Shown here: piece by piece, positions 22,697-33,572 of the stretch
Numbering within the stretch: the first letter of the stretch is position 1
Layout: each line of letters starts with the position of its first letter
From: Galerina marginata
Lineage: Eukaryota > Basidiomycota > Agaricomycetes > Agaricales > Galerinaceae
Assembly: GCA_023014335.1 (NCBI GenBank)
Contig: JAECYW010000002.1
Coordinates: forward strand, 558,001-622,000
DNA length: 64,000 nucleotides
Reading direction: 5' to 3'
Made by a program: the position numbers and the translations under genes
The notes under the pieces: generated by a model
Database searches by the model: none
Told to the model about the DNA's origin: nothing
The model's input: the letters and a program-made list of their open reading frames with translations, nothing else

Positions 22697-23185
22697 GCTT
22701 GAGAAGAGTCGGCTCTAGTTAATATCTCGAGAAAACAAGGCCATGGAGAGTGGAACAGACTGAGATAGGTTTGCACGATGGGTGAGGCAACTGTGACTGT
22801 TGTCTCCTAAAGCAGATGGATATTTTGACCGTCAACGGCATTCCGGCATGTCACGTTTTTCTTTGAGAGATGACAGGGGCTATAGGGAGTCGGATCCTCT
22901 TCAACGCGCGCCAGTAAGTAGATATTAATTACGACGCGATTTAATGCTGCTGTACGTGTTAAATATGCATTACGACTATAAACTTGTATCTTTTCAATAA
23001 TAGGTGATGGATTACGAAAGTATTCAAAAGTAAACCATAGAATTAGAATGAGCTTCAATGTTGAAGTTAACGTTGTTTTCAGCTATATAAAACTGGGATT
23101 TAGAATGACTCAGCCCCTCGACACGTCCAACTCACGTCCTTGGATTTAATCAACCCTTTTTTACATGAGATACAGTATGTAAACG
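22697..23185. other. intergenic, no gene seen
   Basis: This 489-bp stretch holds the dynactin promoter and the 3' flank of the RNA-repair-like gene. It is AT-rich around 22.9-23.1 kb. Nothing else was recognised. Confidence 0.6.
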
Positions 23186-25819
23186 CTAGGCATTTGACTT
23201 CAATTTATTGACCCGAATTCCGCCCCTTGTCCAATGCTCATTTCCAGCAATGAAGTCGCTTCGGACAACCTTTCCACGAAGCTTGACATGGCCATTTACT
23301 TCTACCTTGACATAAACACCCTCCACCCTCCCCTCATAAAATGCAGACGGCTGTTGAATCATTTGTAACAGCTCAGCATCCGTTGGCATGTCCCCTTGTC
23401 GTATTAACGGAACAGAAGCAATCGTGGTTCCCTCTAACAGGTTGTGGAGTGTCCTTGTGTCAGCCCATGCCCCCGTACTCCGATCGAACAAGTCGTAGGC
23501 GATGAAATAATCAGGGAGGTGTGTATAAGGAATTGAGTGCGTGGCATACGTCCATTCTCCATATAAAATATATCGCTCCAGAAAATACGGATCGCGGGCG
23601 AGGATGCTCCGCAAGTTCTCTTCGTGGCGGTCGAGCCACAACCTGAGTTTCTTGAACTGCTCGTGCGTGGCAGAGTTCACGTAATGAGATCGGTTCTGCA
23701 CAAGAATATCACCAGTGGAAGATAACGAAAATCCCATGTTCGCGCCGTCGATCTTTTCCGTGATGACAACACGCCCTTGGGCGACACTGGCAACATTCGC
23801 AAAGGAGGAAACGTCGGTATGAACGTCGTCAGAACTCGCCGCTCCTACATCAATTAGATGAGGCGTTCGCGGGAACTTAAGAATTGTTATCGGGGATGAT
23901 AATCGCAAAATGGCTTCTTGCGCAGCGGAGAATGACCGAACGGTGATGATCGCCTTGAAGCCCTCCTCCAAACTGGGCTTGACAAAGACCCGCTGCATTT
24001 GCTCCACCGCGTTTCGCACACGACTGCCCGGTGGTAGTGTCGGGTGTCCAGCACGCGTCTGCGCTCGTGAGGTGCACAGTTCCCGGTCGTAGTCGAACCA
24101 AATGCAGATGGGCGAGATGCACCAATTCGATGCCAGTGCAAGCCAGGATTTCCTGTCCGACGCAGAGGTGTTGCACCTGTCCAGGAGAACACGCTTACCT
24201 TTCTGTGGTGTGCGTCCAATCTCAGTTTCACAGGCATCCCTGCTTTTTGAATCATCCTGCGAGATGTGGACCCACCCGGAGCTGTCTCTGGCCAACAGAG
24301 ACTTTGAGAACCAGGATTTACCGGATCCTGGAAGTCCCACTAAGACGAACAAATTACCATCGCCATTGAGCGCACCTTCGACTTCAAGTGGCGTCGGTAA
24401 GGGCTCAGAAGGACGGTCAGGATAGACCGACTGTCGTTTCCATATGGTGCTGCACCACTTCGACACGAACGCCTCCTGTTGTTTTGTTTCCAGACTTCCA
24501 GGACGTAGAGCTCGCAATGATGAGATAGCTTCTGCTGCTGTAAACTCTGGGTGATCTTGGTCTTCTCGGGGTTTGTTGAACCCAAAGGCCGCAATGTAGC
24601 AAGCGGCTACTGTCCCTGCTCGTCCTTTTCCACCGCCGCAGTGGACTAACATAGGGAGCTTCTTTTCGTCCTTGAAAAGGCCAATAATGAGGTCCATCTG
24701 CTCGATAGACGGTGGATGAAAATTGGGTATAGGTAGGAAAGTGTTGGTGATGGTTTTACTACGAAACCATGATTCATGCAAAGGTGTTTCTTCTGTGAGG
24801 GTGAGCACGTGTCGGATGCCCAACGCTACAGAGGCCAGTGCTGTTATATCATCTTCGTTTCGGGGGGTTGACATTATGGCGAGGTGATACGGGATGAGCC
24901 AGCGGAAAAACCGTGGCAGCTTGTAGAAATTCTTCCCCATGAAAGTAGCGGGAGAAGGGACAAATAAGGACTGCCTTGGCTCTAGCAGCAGCGAAGGAGT
25001 TAACTTCTGTTCGCTAACAGCTTCTCGTAAGGCTTGAGACCACGGCTTGAGTAACAAGGAAGAAATGTCTTTCAAAGCCTCGATCTCGTTGGCTTCGTGT
25101 TCCTGAAAGACAAGACCCCATTCTGTCTCTTTGGAACATTCAAGGAGCTTCTTCACGCAGTACGCCCTGATTCTGTCTTCCGGAATCCTCTCGAACGTGG
25201 AGGCGTAGGATAACATGGCCATTTTATACCGTTTACCACCAAGAGCTGCATCTCCCAACCGAAGAAACCCCTTGTAAGACTGAGGGTCTAGATGAATGAA
25301 GTGTATGGAGTAGGCTTGTGCCTCGTCATACAACCCAAAGGCCTGCAGAGTGAATACGACATGATCCAATATTTCGGTGCTGGAAGTTATAAGGTTCTGT
25401 CCGGGAAATAGAGACGAAACGCCTCTATCGATATTGTGCACATCATCGCCAGAAAGAGGGATATAAAAGTGTTTCGGGGGGAGTCCAAATTGTTTCCGAA
25501 TTTGTTGGCCAGCTGCCCATATAATAACGACCCAACACTCATGAGCATTTGACTGGAGGTTGCCTCCAAGACCTGCTGAAAATATGTGAGATGTATCGGG
25601 CTCGAGAGTTGTAAGTTTTGAGACTTGTTCTGGAGTAAGGTTGCGAATTTCGTCTGGGGTGAACAGAGTGAGATAGTGAAACGACTCCGAGTCCGGGTCC
25701 AGTGGAAAGAAAGACGACTGCCGTATGAAGGTGGATGAGCCTAACGCCGTGTTTGCCAATTCGTCAATGTCGTGCCCGACGAGAGCTAGTTTTCCCCTGT
25801 ACTTCTGAAAAACGGCCAT
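23186..25819 (-). CDS. multidomain RNA-repair-like enzyme: DSP phosphatase, P-loop kinase, RNA ligase fusion
   Basis: A single intronless frame of 877 residues starts at the ATG at 25819; the same frame continues upstream only with non-ATG codons. Residues 1-150 form a region I do not recognise. Residues about 155-215 look TPR-like. Residues 325-460 are a dual-specificity phosphatase-type domain with the HC-x5-R loop (H393, C394, R400, VHCGGGKGRAGT). Residues 488-640 are a P-loop polynucleotide-kinase-like domain (GLPGSGKS 495-502, QDD 521-523, LDRCN 546-550). Residues 680-870 are an Rnl2-type RNA ligase: motif I EKIDG (K689), LYGEW (752-756), EGVYVK (833-838) and KLRGK (846-850). All key residues are visible. 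The fusion suggests end-healing plus sealing of broken RNA, but substrate and pathway are inferred. Domain order differs from canonical fungal tRNA ligase Trl1. Confidence 0.88.
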   Translation of the reverse strand: MAVFQKYRGKLALVGHDIDELANTALGSSTFIRQSSFFPLDPDSESFHYLTLFTPDEIRNLTPEQVSKLTTLEPDTSHIFSAGLGGNLQSNAHECWVVIIWAAGQQIRKQFGLPPKHFYIPLSGDDVHNIDRGVSSLFPGQNLITSSTEILDHVVFTLQAFGLYDEAQAYSIHFIHLDPQSYKGFLRLGDAALGGKRYKMAMLSYASTFERIPEDRIRAYCVKKLLECSKETEWGLVFQEHEANEIEALKDISSLLLKPWSQALREAVSEQKLTPSLLLEPRQSLFVPSPATFMGKNFYKLPRFFRWLIPYHLAIMSTPRNEDDITALASVALGIRHVLTLTEETPLHESWFRSKTITNTFLPIPNFHPPSIEQMDLIIGLFKDEKKLPMLVHCGGGKGRAGTVAACYIAAFGFNKPREDQDHPEFTAAEAISSLRALRPGSLETKQQEAFVSKWCSTIWKRQSVYPDRPSEPLPTPLEVEGALNGDGNLFVLVGLPGSGKSWFSKSLLARDSSGWVHISQDDSKSRDACETEIGRTPQKGKRVLLDRCNTSASDRKSWLALASNWCISPICIWFDYDRELCTSRAQTRAGHPTLPPGSRVRNAVEQMQRVFVKPSLEEGFKAIITVRSFSAAQEAILRLSSPITILKFPRTPHLIDVGAASSDDVHTDVSSFANVASVAQGRVVITEKIDGANMGFSLSSTGDILVQNRSHYVNSATHEQFKKLRLWLDRHEENLRSILARDPYFLERYILYGEWTYATHSIPYTHLPDYFIAYDLFDRSTGAWADTRTLHNLLEGTTIASVPLIRQGDMPTDAELLQMIQQPSAFYEGRVEGVYVKVEVNGHVKLRGKVVRSDFIAGNEHWTRGGIRVNKLKSNA

Positions 25820-26202
25820 GATATCCAAGTCGTGTGGTTGTAAAGAGTTACTGGGACAACAAGTCAGAGCAATTGAAGGTCTGAGTCCTCGGGGACTTAG
25901 ATGCGAGTGCCGCCTCAGAATCAGCAATTGTTTTTACTGCTCGGTCCTTAGCCAGGTGGGAGTCAAGAGATTTCATGTCGACAATGATTGAATCAAGCAC
26001 GGAACCGACAGCAGACAGTGGGATGATCAATCATTCAATCAAAAATTTCAGACACAGCCCGGACCAACACATCCAAGCCATTGAAGCCAAGTCCAAGCCT
26101 ACAACCACAAAAATACACAAAGGGTGTTCTAAGAATACAAAAGCGGCACAGTGTTATTACAAGTCGACTACGAGTCCCAAGGATCTCTCCTCAGAGCATC
26201 GA
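25820..26202. other. intergenic, promoter of RNA-repair-like gene
   Basis: No gene or repeat was seen in these 383 bp. They separate two same-strand genes, so the region should hold the 23186-25819 promoter and the 3' flank of the DUF6533 gene. Confidence 0.5.
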
Positions 26203-28057
26203 CTAAAGACGATGTGCACCTTTCTCCGCATCTTTAAGACCAGGGAACATGTCCTTCGCCACATACACGCCCGTTTGCGAATGATGACCATGATGCATCT
26301 TGTCACGGTGATAATTGATCCAAATGGGCGTGTAGCTTTTATTTAACCTAGATTTCGAGTCTTCCCTAATCAGCGTTGCATTCTTATTTGCCCGAAAACT
26401 CTTCACTGGCAGAGGAGCTTTCGGCATAGACACGGGCAAGGAACTCGGAGTCGATGGGATCCACTCCAAGTTAGTCACTTCGCTTGTGAACATGTCTCGA
26501 AGGCTGAACATGATGCGAGTTGTAGCGACCGAAGTCGTTGATAAAACGATGCTGTTTAGTTCGCAATTCACCACCCGCAGTCAATGAAATGGAATAGATG
26601 ACATACGGAGAATATATCGCTGGAATATTTATCTGGAAGAAATTGATGAGAGTCGAACTTTACCAGAGACAGGATAGCGGCACTCACCTGGGGAATCTCT
26701 TTGAGCAGCGACCCAATTGATGTCAAACCAATAGAGCCTGTTTCGACGCATTGAAGGATTAGGATTTAAAGAATCAGACGGAAAGAACAGAGTACATAGG
26801 ACAACGAAATAAAGAATGCCTCCACTACGACAAGGATTCAGGTGAGCCAGCAACTTAAGATAGGTGGACGTTAGATGACTTACTCTGCGAGTAGCCGGCT
26901 GCGAAGGTTCATCTGCTTCGAGACGCGGGTATTTGTTATTGCTTGGCGGATGGTCATGATGTAAAGACCAGTCTGTTGTAATAGTTAGAAAAATATCATA
27001 AATAATTCTCGTCATCACTACACCGTTATCTCGAGACGGGAACATAGTAGGAAAGTAACTCACGTGCAATATCAACGAAGGCAGGTATATACGCCAAAAC
27101 CCAGGGGGACGGCTGGCGTGACATCCTTGGCTTCCCCTGAAGTTGATAACATGTAATTCGTGCATGGAGATCGACAGGAAAATGAGGGAAGTAAAGAGGG
27201 AAATGAGGAAGGCAAATATCAATGTAAATTGGACAACCCTCTCTCCTGGACAAAGAAACCAAATGCGCGTGATTAGGATAGCTACAGAACCTGAGTAAGT
27301 TTATGACAGGAGGGTGCGAGTGGAATGAACCACCTTGGATTACAGTTATTCCAAGCAAATTCAGAAGAAAGAGGCTTTGGATCAGCGATCTGCATCTAGA
27401 GAAGTGCCGAAATCAGATTGTGATATCCCTGAACTTATTCCAGGAAATTCTAATCACAGCTGCAAGCAGTGGAAGCGTTCATGAGTTGTCATAATTGAGG
27501 CAATCGAGGACGATGCACCTACATCAGCAGAGGGATTTTGAATACTATAGACTGGAAAATAGGTGAGGTTGAGACAGAAAATGAGTTCCGGTTTGCCTAC
27601 TAGCTATGGAGGCACTGGCATGCTATTTTTAGTAGGCGAGGCAGTGATGATGGTAGGCAGCATACATGATAATGCATGGCGGAAAATAACGGTTCTGAAG
27701 ATGCTATGTTAGCTGATGACTGCATGAATTTCGTAGTACTCACGAAGAAAAACAAAGCTCGGGAGACTGAAAAAGAACCCTTCCAGAAATGTTCTTGCTA
27801 TTGAATAACAATAACACCGGTTGCCTATCGTCAGTCAACTGACTGAAAGAGGTAATTGGCTAACGCACCTCGTCATCGAAAGTGATGAGGTATTCATAAA
27901 CTAAATGGAACGCCAGGTCAACAGAAGTACCCTATTATTTGGTGGCGGACGCACTCATCCATGCAAACAAAGCTATGGTGATGGTTCTGGCAGCCTCTGC
28001 CCCAAGGATTGGGTCCTTGAACAGCTGGTAAAGGGCATTACCGCCAGTGGACGACAT
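26203..28057 (-). CDS. DUF6533-type multipass membrane protein
   Basis: The start ATG is at 28057. Exons 28057-27955, 27900-27869 and 27797-27744 join to a protein whose N-terminus contains WMIYEYLITFDDE, then FWKGSFSVSRALFFF and NRYFPP. This is the hallmark of the DUF6533 domain, abundant in Agaricomycetes. Further hydrophobic exons follow: a leucine-rich helix at about 27.35 kb and SVAILITRIWFL with a long membrane helix at about 27.2-27.3 kb. A soluble C-terminal exon lies near 26.2-26.6 kb (FSLRDMFTSEVTNL). Function is unknown; a plasma-membrane sensor or transporter role is only a guess. The middle and the exact end were not fully resolved, so the 3' boundary is approximate. Confidence 0.65.
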
Positions 28058-29194
28058 CCGATTCCTGAATAAGAAAGAAAAAGGAAAACCGGAGGAGCGA
28101 AAACGCTGCACTGCAGCTCGCTGAGTGAATGAAAGAAAAAGAGACGCGAAGACGCCGAGAAGTTCGCGTCGACACCAGAAAGTCCGCATCTATATATACC
28201 GCTTGAAATATGCTGAAGTGAGCCATGATGGGGTTTAATTAAAGACACATTCTGAAAAACATCATCCGATGATCACACGCTGATAGCGACCAAGGCAGGT
28301 ACAATGCCCGCTAAAACTGTTTTTAGCAGATCCTGGAGACGAGAAGCCCTGCACTTGTGAGAGGAGTCATGGTATCAGACTTGAACTGACTTGACGATAA
28401 TCTACTATCGAAGAAAAAAGATATAGGGCTCGGAAACCTGCAAGAGTGTAGGAGAGGGGTTTGAGCGGGATGTTGAATACAACCACGAGTTTCCGTTGCT
28501 TCGAACGACGACGAACGGACGCAGTCAGTCATGTGAGTTGCAACACATCGCTGATTCGGGCAATGTTACTCTAGCAACCCGATGGATCGGCATTGAGGCT
28601 ATTGCAAGATAGATCCAAGTAGCACCTGTACCCTCTGGCTATCCGTTTGCTGAAGTACTAGGGAAAGTTGATCAACTTGATCCCAAGAATCAGATAATTT
28701 CCTGTGTATGTAGCCCGAGAAAACCACCCATTGTCGGAGCATGAAGGAGGTGCGGCACTGTGATATCCTTTCGAACCAAACCAAGACCAGAGATGGGCGC
28801 TATTGGTTCTGCAGGTGTGTCTGGTTACCGTGTTGGCTGTCAAGAAAATGGGCGATAAGGTCACTCTAATTTTGACTGTTCAACTTTGCTGTTTTAGGGC
28901 GATCAGCGAAGCGTGGCAAGGCCTTCTATTTCAAATATGCGCAAATACCATGACGACATTGACGAACCGACGAATCTGGGCGCTTAAATTTCTATCCCCA
29001 TTGTGACTCGTACCTCATCGAGGATGATGCCAAGCCCACATAGAGTATACGGGCGATCCATGAAACGCAAGCCAAGATTGGCTATGGAAATAATGTCTGG
29101 TTTCACACCACCCACTGGCAAGTTGCTGTGGTCAGAGGTGACATCATTGGCGCGAGTTTTGCGCCAGACTTTGCCTTGAAAAGCTACGCCATAC
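28058..29194. other. intergenic, no gene confidently supported
   Basis: Short minus-strand frames around 28.6-28.86 kb and 28.98-29.2 kb exist but show no recognisable domain. A TATA-like TATATATA element near 28.19 kb lies about 135 bp upstream of the DUF6533 start. The region also includes the SDR gene promoter on the right. Confidence 0.4.
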
Positions 29195-30487
29195 ATGATT
29201 CACAGACTAATGCAATCCACGTATATGAAGCTAGGACTACTCCCTCTGAGTTTTCTCAGACATTCGCAACTTCGACGGTCTAACCACAATATCCATCGTT
29301 TCTTTCACTCCTCTCAGCTACAATTTGCTAATATGTCGGCCAAAGATATCATTACCGCGTACTCAGTCGCCGTCCCTGAGAAACAAGAGCAAAATCTACC
29401 TGGTTTGGATAAAGCCATGGACCCTCACTTGGAGTACTCAAAGCTCGAAATTTGGGATGATGAAGGAAAACCCAGCCTCTTCGAGTACAAAGGAAGCGGA
29501 AAGTCAGTCTGAAGTCCCCGATTTCTTGAAATACAACTCACTTTAATTTCGTTTTGCACAGGCTAAAGGGGAAGACGGCAATAATTACAGGGGGAGACAG
29601 TGGGATTGGTAGAGCCGCTGCCATCATGTTCGGTCGGGAAGGGTGTTCTGGCATAACCATCACGCACCTGCCTGAAGAGGCGGAGGACGCAAAAGACGCG
29701 AAGAAAATGATAGAAGATTCTGGTGCTAAGTGCAACATATTATCCGTTGACCTCATGGATGAGGCGGCCTGCAAAACTCTCGTCCAGGATCATCTCCGGA
29801 AATTCGGAAAGTTGGACATTCTTGTTAATAACGCGTCAAAACAGATGTGAGTTCCTCTGATCGTCATTTGTTAAATCGAAAAAATCTAACCTTTGAGCTA
29901 GAATGTGCAAATCATTTGAAGATATCGATCTCAAGAACGTGGAGAGTACATTCCGCTCCAATATTCTTCAGATGTTTGCAGTCACTAAGTTTGCGCTTCC
30001 TCATCTCAAGCGTGGATCAAGCATTATCAATACCACTTCCGTCACGGCTTACAGAGGGTCGGCTGGTCTAGGTAGGCTTCATATCTCCGAGTTAGCCTCT
30101 TTCAATTCTAACTGCTCTACATTTCAGTGGATTACAGCTCGACCAAAGGCGCCATCCTTACCTTCACGCGCAGTCTCGCCGCTCAACTAGCGCCAAAGGG
30201 TATCCGAGTCAACGCAGTGGCCCCCGGACCCATAATTACTGCTCTCCAAGCTGGATCACGTTCGGCTGATAATATGGAAGGCTTCGGGGTCGGTATGCCA
30301 CTACACGGACGTGCTGGACAGCCTGCGGAAGCAGGTCCTTCGTATGTGTTCTTGGCCTCGAGCGACTCGAATATTATGACTGGCCAGGTGATTCATATCA
30401 ACAGTGAGTATTCCTTTTTCACTTCAGGCTTTCGAGTGATCGAAAAATGTATGCATTGCAGGTGGAGACCACATTGGAGGGTCTTAA
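29195..30487 (+). CDS. short-chain dehydrogenase/reductase (SDR)
   Basis: Exons 29195-29502, 29562-29846, 29902-30071, 30128-30403 and 30462-30487 join in phase. The Rossmann start is TGGDSGIGRAAA, followed by NNAS and the catalytic YSSTKGA (Tyr and Lys of YxxxK) after a TTSV serine. RVNAVAPGPI follows, and the protein ends GGDHIGGS. The fold and motifs fit the subgroup related to bacterial YhdF/YdaD-like SDRs with a conserved N-terminal extension. It would use NAD(P)H to reduce a carbonyl or oxidise an alcohol, with substrate unknown. There are two possible starts. The ATG at 29195 adds an Arg/Ser-rich, acid-free leader (RHSQLRRSNHNIHRFFHSS) that looks mitochondrial. The ATG at 29333 gives the core protein. 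Confidence 0.88.
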
Positions 30488-30799
30488 ACCTAAAGCAAGT
30501 CAAGGGATGGGAATGAGTGATATTTTCAAGTTAGAACAACAAACTGCCAGGGATATATGGATAGCAATTGTAATTTTTGTACTTGCTTTGCAACCAACCA
30601 TGACAAGCAAATGACAGGAAGATGAGAGTGCGGATCGTGTGAACATTTGCAAATGCGCATGATTTGGGCAGGACCGGATCCGGAATGTCATTGCGGGTTG
30701 GCTCCAACTTGCTCCAAAACTTTTTTACATAACCTCATCTGCGGAGGGCAGCAACTCTGGCTCGGTTTTCAGTCTGAATTGTACAAGGATTCGCGCTAA
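30488..30799. other. intergenic, ETFA promoter region
   Basis: These 312 bp separate the SDR stop and the ETFA start on the same strand. No gene or repeat was recognised. Confidence 0.5.
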
Positions 30800-31952
30800 A
30801 TGCTACGAACAAGCTCAACATTCTGCCGAAGGGCGTTCGTTCGTTCTTATGCTACCGCCACCTCTCCTCACGCCCTGGTATTCCTCGAACATCGCGGAGG
30901 AGTTATCGACTCCGGATCACTGTCAGCACTGACTGCTGCTGAGCAGCTTGGTGGGCAGGTATCTGCTCTCATTGTGGGATCCTCGGACCATGTTCCGGGT
31001 GTCGTGGACAAGGTGAAAAAGTGAGTTATGTGCCTCTCCTGACCATGCCAATTGTTGATGTTCTCTGGTTTATCAAAGATTAAAGGGAGTAACCTCAGTC
31101 CTACATTCAACTTCCCCGCAGTACGCAGAACCCGTCCCAGAAATACTCTCGCCCCTGTTCGAGAATATCCTCTCGGGCAGCACCTTTACCCATGTCGTAT
31201 CGGCCACTTCCTCCTCAGCGAAGTCGCTCTTGCCACGCGTTTCAGCGCGGCTAGATGCACCTACCATCTCGGACGTCACCTCCCTCGATCATGATGCCTC
31301 CTCTGGGAGCACCACCTTTACACGACCCATTTATGCAGGCAACGCCATATCCACCGTCCGTGCCCCCTCTGGAATTCCTATCAAATTCTTCACCATCCGT
31401 GGGACTGCCTTCGCACCTGCTACTGATGCTGATACAACTGCTGAAGCAAAATCTGTCGATCCAGTTGAAGTCGCAGATCCAGTAACGGTTCATCTCAAAA
31501 CCACCATTGCTAAATCCGACCGACCCGACCTCGGTGTTGCCTCACGCGTTATCTCCGGCGGCAGGGCACTGAAGAACGCGGAGACGTTTGAGAAGACCCT
31601 ATACCCTCTTGCAGACGTGCTGGGAGCGGCTGTTGGTGCTTCACGCGCGGCGGTAGATGCTGGTTACGCAGACAATTCGTTGCAAGTGGGTCAGACAGGG
31701 AAGGTCGTCGCTCCTGAGCTATATATGGCTTTGGGTATCTCGGGTGCTATTCAGCATCTTGCGGGTATGAAGGACTCGAAGCTCATAGTCGCTGTCAATA
31801 AGGTATTAATATTTTATACTTTTCATCTGGCACTTTTTGTTGATGCACGACCACAGGACCCAGACGCCCCTATCTTCCAAGTTGCTGACGTCGGGCTAGT
31901 CGCCGATCTTTTCGACGTTGTGCCAGAGCTAACAGAGAAACTCAAAAAGTAA
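30800..31952 (+). CDS. electron transfer flavoprotein alpha subunit, mitochondrial
   Basis: Exons 30800-31020, 31079-31802 and 31857-31952 give 346 residues. The N-terminus (MLRTSSTFCRRAFVRSYATA) is a typical mitochondrial presequence. The FAD-binding C-terminal domain is evident: RVISGGRALKNAETF, GAAVGASRAAVDAGY, QVGQTGKVVAPELYMALGIS, GAIQHLAGMKDSK, INK-type strand and a DPDAPIFQVADVGLVADLF end. ETF alpha pairs with ETF beta to carry electrons from acyl-CoA and amino-acid dehydrogenases to ETF:ubiquinone oxidoreductase in the matrix. Length and motif order are as usual for the family. No defect was seen. Confidence 0.95.
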
Positions 31953-32189
31953 AGTGGTAGGTGGTAGAATGCCATCGCACTCGTGTAATCCCGCCACATT
32001 CTGGACGACAACAATACGATTTTGAAAATTAAATAGGGACCGCATACGCAGTTCATCCACGACGACACCTTTAAAAGGCCGACTGCAAACCTTTACGACG
32101 TGTTAAACACCTTTTTGCCTCAACCCGATTTCGCAAAATATCATCCACCCAATAATTTGAACCATCAAGAAAATACATTAAGTCGCAAT

Positions 32190-33169
32190 CTAGGTACTGC
32201 CTGGTCCTTTGGCTTTTGCAGCCTTTTTAGCCTGTCTCTGCGCCTTCTTCTCCTCTGCAGATAGACTCTGCCCAACTGCTTTTTGTTTCTCGACTGCAGC
32301 TAGCTTGCGGGCTTCCTCGGCCTTGGTCTCCGCATGCGCGGCCTCTGCTGCTGCCTTTTGCCTTTCTTGCGATTTTGCGGCGGCAGCGGTGAACGATGCG
32401 GGCTCCTTGATTTTGTGGTTCTCGGGATACATGTGGAAGAGTCCCTTGGTCACCTTGCCTGTTTCGGCCTCCTTTTTCACGGCCCATGGACTCTTTATCT
32501 GCGCGCCTTTTTTGTCATAGAGGCCGACGGTGAGATGATTTTTTTCGTTAGGGTCGCTTCCGCCTTTGTGAGCGAGGTGGCTTGAAGCAAAAATTCAGTT
32601 CCAATTCAAGGTGAGAGGACAATCAATGGGAACTTACAAGACTCTTCCCTTTTCGGCTCCATGAGCTTTCATCTCTGCCTTCACGATGCTCTTGTGGTAG
32701 TTCTTAGCATGTTGCCTCTGTTTGCCGTGGAGACCGAGTTCGTCCAACTTCCGTCTGGCATCCGAACCGAAGGTGACCTTAGCGTTGGCAGGTCGGTGGT
32801 TGGCGCGGTCCTTGCCCTTTGCTTTAGCAGCTGAGACCCGGACGGCCTTGGCGCTTGCTTTGGTTTCTTTCCTCGCCTTCCGTTGCTCAGGCGTCACGGC
32901 TACTCGGTGGAAACCGGGCTTGGGAGGTGCGCGTTCTTCCAGTAAGACGGAGTTGACATCTCTCTCTAGCAATTGTAAATCGACATCAAGATCACGGGAG
33001 ACGTGGGATCTATAATTTGACAACCATGAGCAAGGTTAACTGCAGTCCTTCCGCGTATATGTTATGAAACTTACACAGAGGATTCATCGCGACGTTCTGG
33101 TAAAACAGGAATTGCGAGTGCGAGGTAGGATAAGCTCGAGGCTATAACAAAGAACGAAGAAAAACGCAT
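32190..33169 (-). CDS. secreted, highly basic Lys/Ala-rich protein of unknown function
   Basis: Exons 33169-33075, 33009-32638 and 32580-32190 give 285 residues. A clear signal peptide (MRFSSFFVIASSLSYLALA) is followed by a short Leu/Asp-rich segment. A strongly basic region comes next (EQRKARKETKASAKAVRV), then a small conserved-looking core (LAHKGGSDPNEKNHLTVGLY, KKGAQIKSPWAVKKE). The end is an Ala/Lys/Glu-rich probable helix or coiled coil. I recognise no catalytic motif. Predicted destination is the secretory pathway. An effector- or wall-associated role would be speculation. Transcribed divergently from the pseudokinase gene, with about 400 bp between starts. Confidence 0.75.
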
Positions 33170-33572
33170 GATGAAGAAAACTTTGGTTTATGATTTGTCT
33201 ACGGCGACCAGCGCACGTTGATGTTGGATGGGTTGGGACGAAGAGACCAGCTGGAATATCCTCCATGCTAGTGGCCTAGTTTTATACAAATCCAGCGTCC
33301 GGTCAGGGTGGCCAAGATAACGATATGTACGACATGACATTCTGCCAAGTTGCTTGACGCGAGTTGATGTGATGTTTCAGGTGTTCACATTCCGTTAGAA
33401 TGAATTGCAATCGCGTATCACGGTCAAGGCGGAACAATTAATTGTATCAATGCCATGACCATCGGCTGTGTTCAGGCTGTGCCCTTTTATTTAAGGCGAT
33501 GAGGCCTTTTTGATAGGATTCTTTAAATTAAACTGCATCTCAAAACCTTTACCCATTCACCTCCAAGTAATC
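33170..33572. promoter_or_regulatory. bidirectional promoter region
   Basis: These 403 bp lie between two divergent start codons: the secreted basic protein (minus, 33169) and the SRPK-like pseudokinase (plus, 33573). A TATTTAAG element at about 33487 is a TATA-like candidate for the plus-strand gene. No gene was seen in it. Confidence 0.45.

Noticed and set aside
25820..25927. N-terminal extension of the RNA-repair-like protein
   Set aside because: The frame continues upstream but only with TTG/CTG codons; the first ATG is at 25819.
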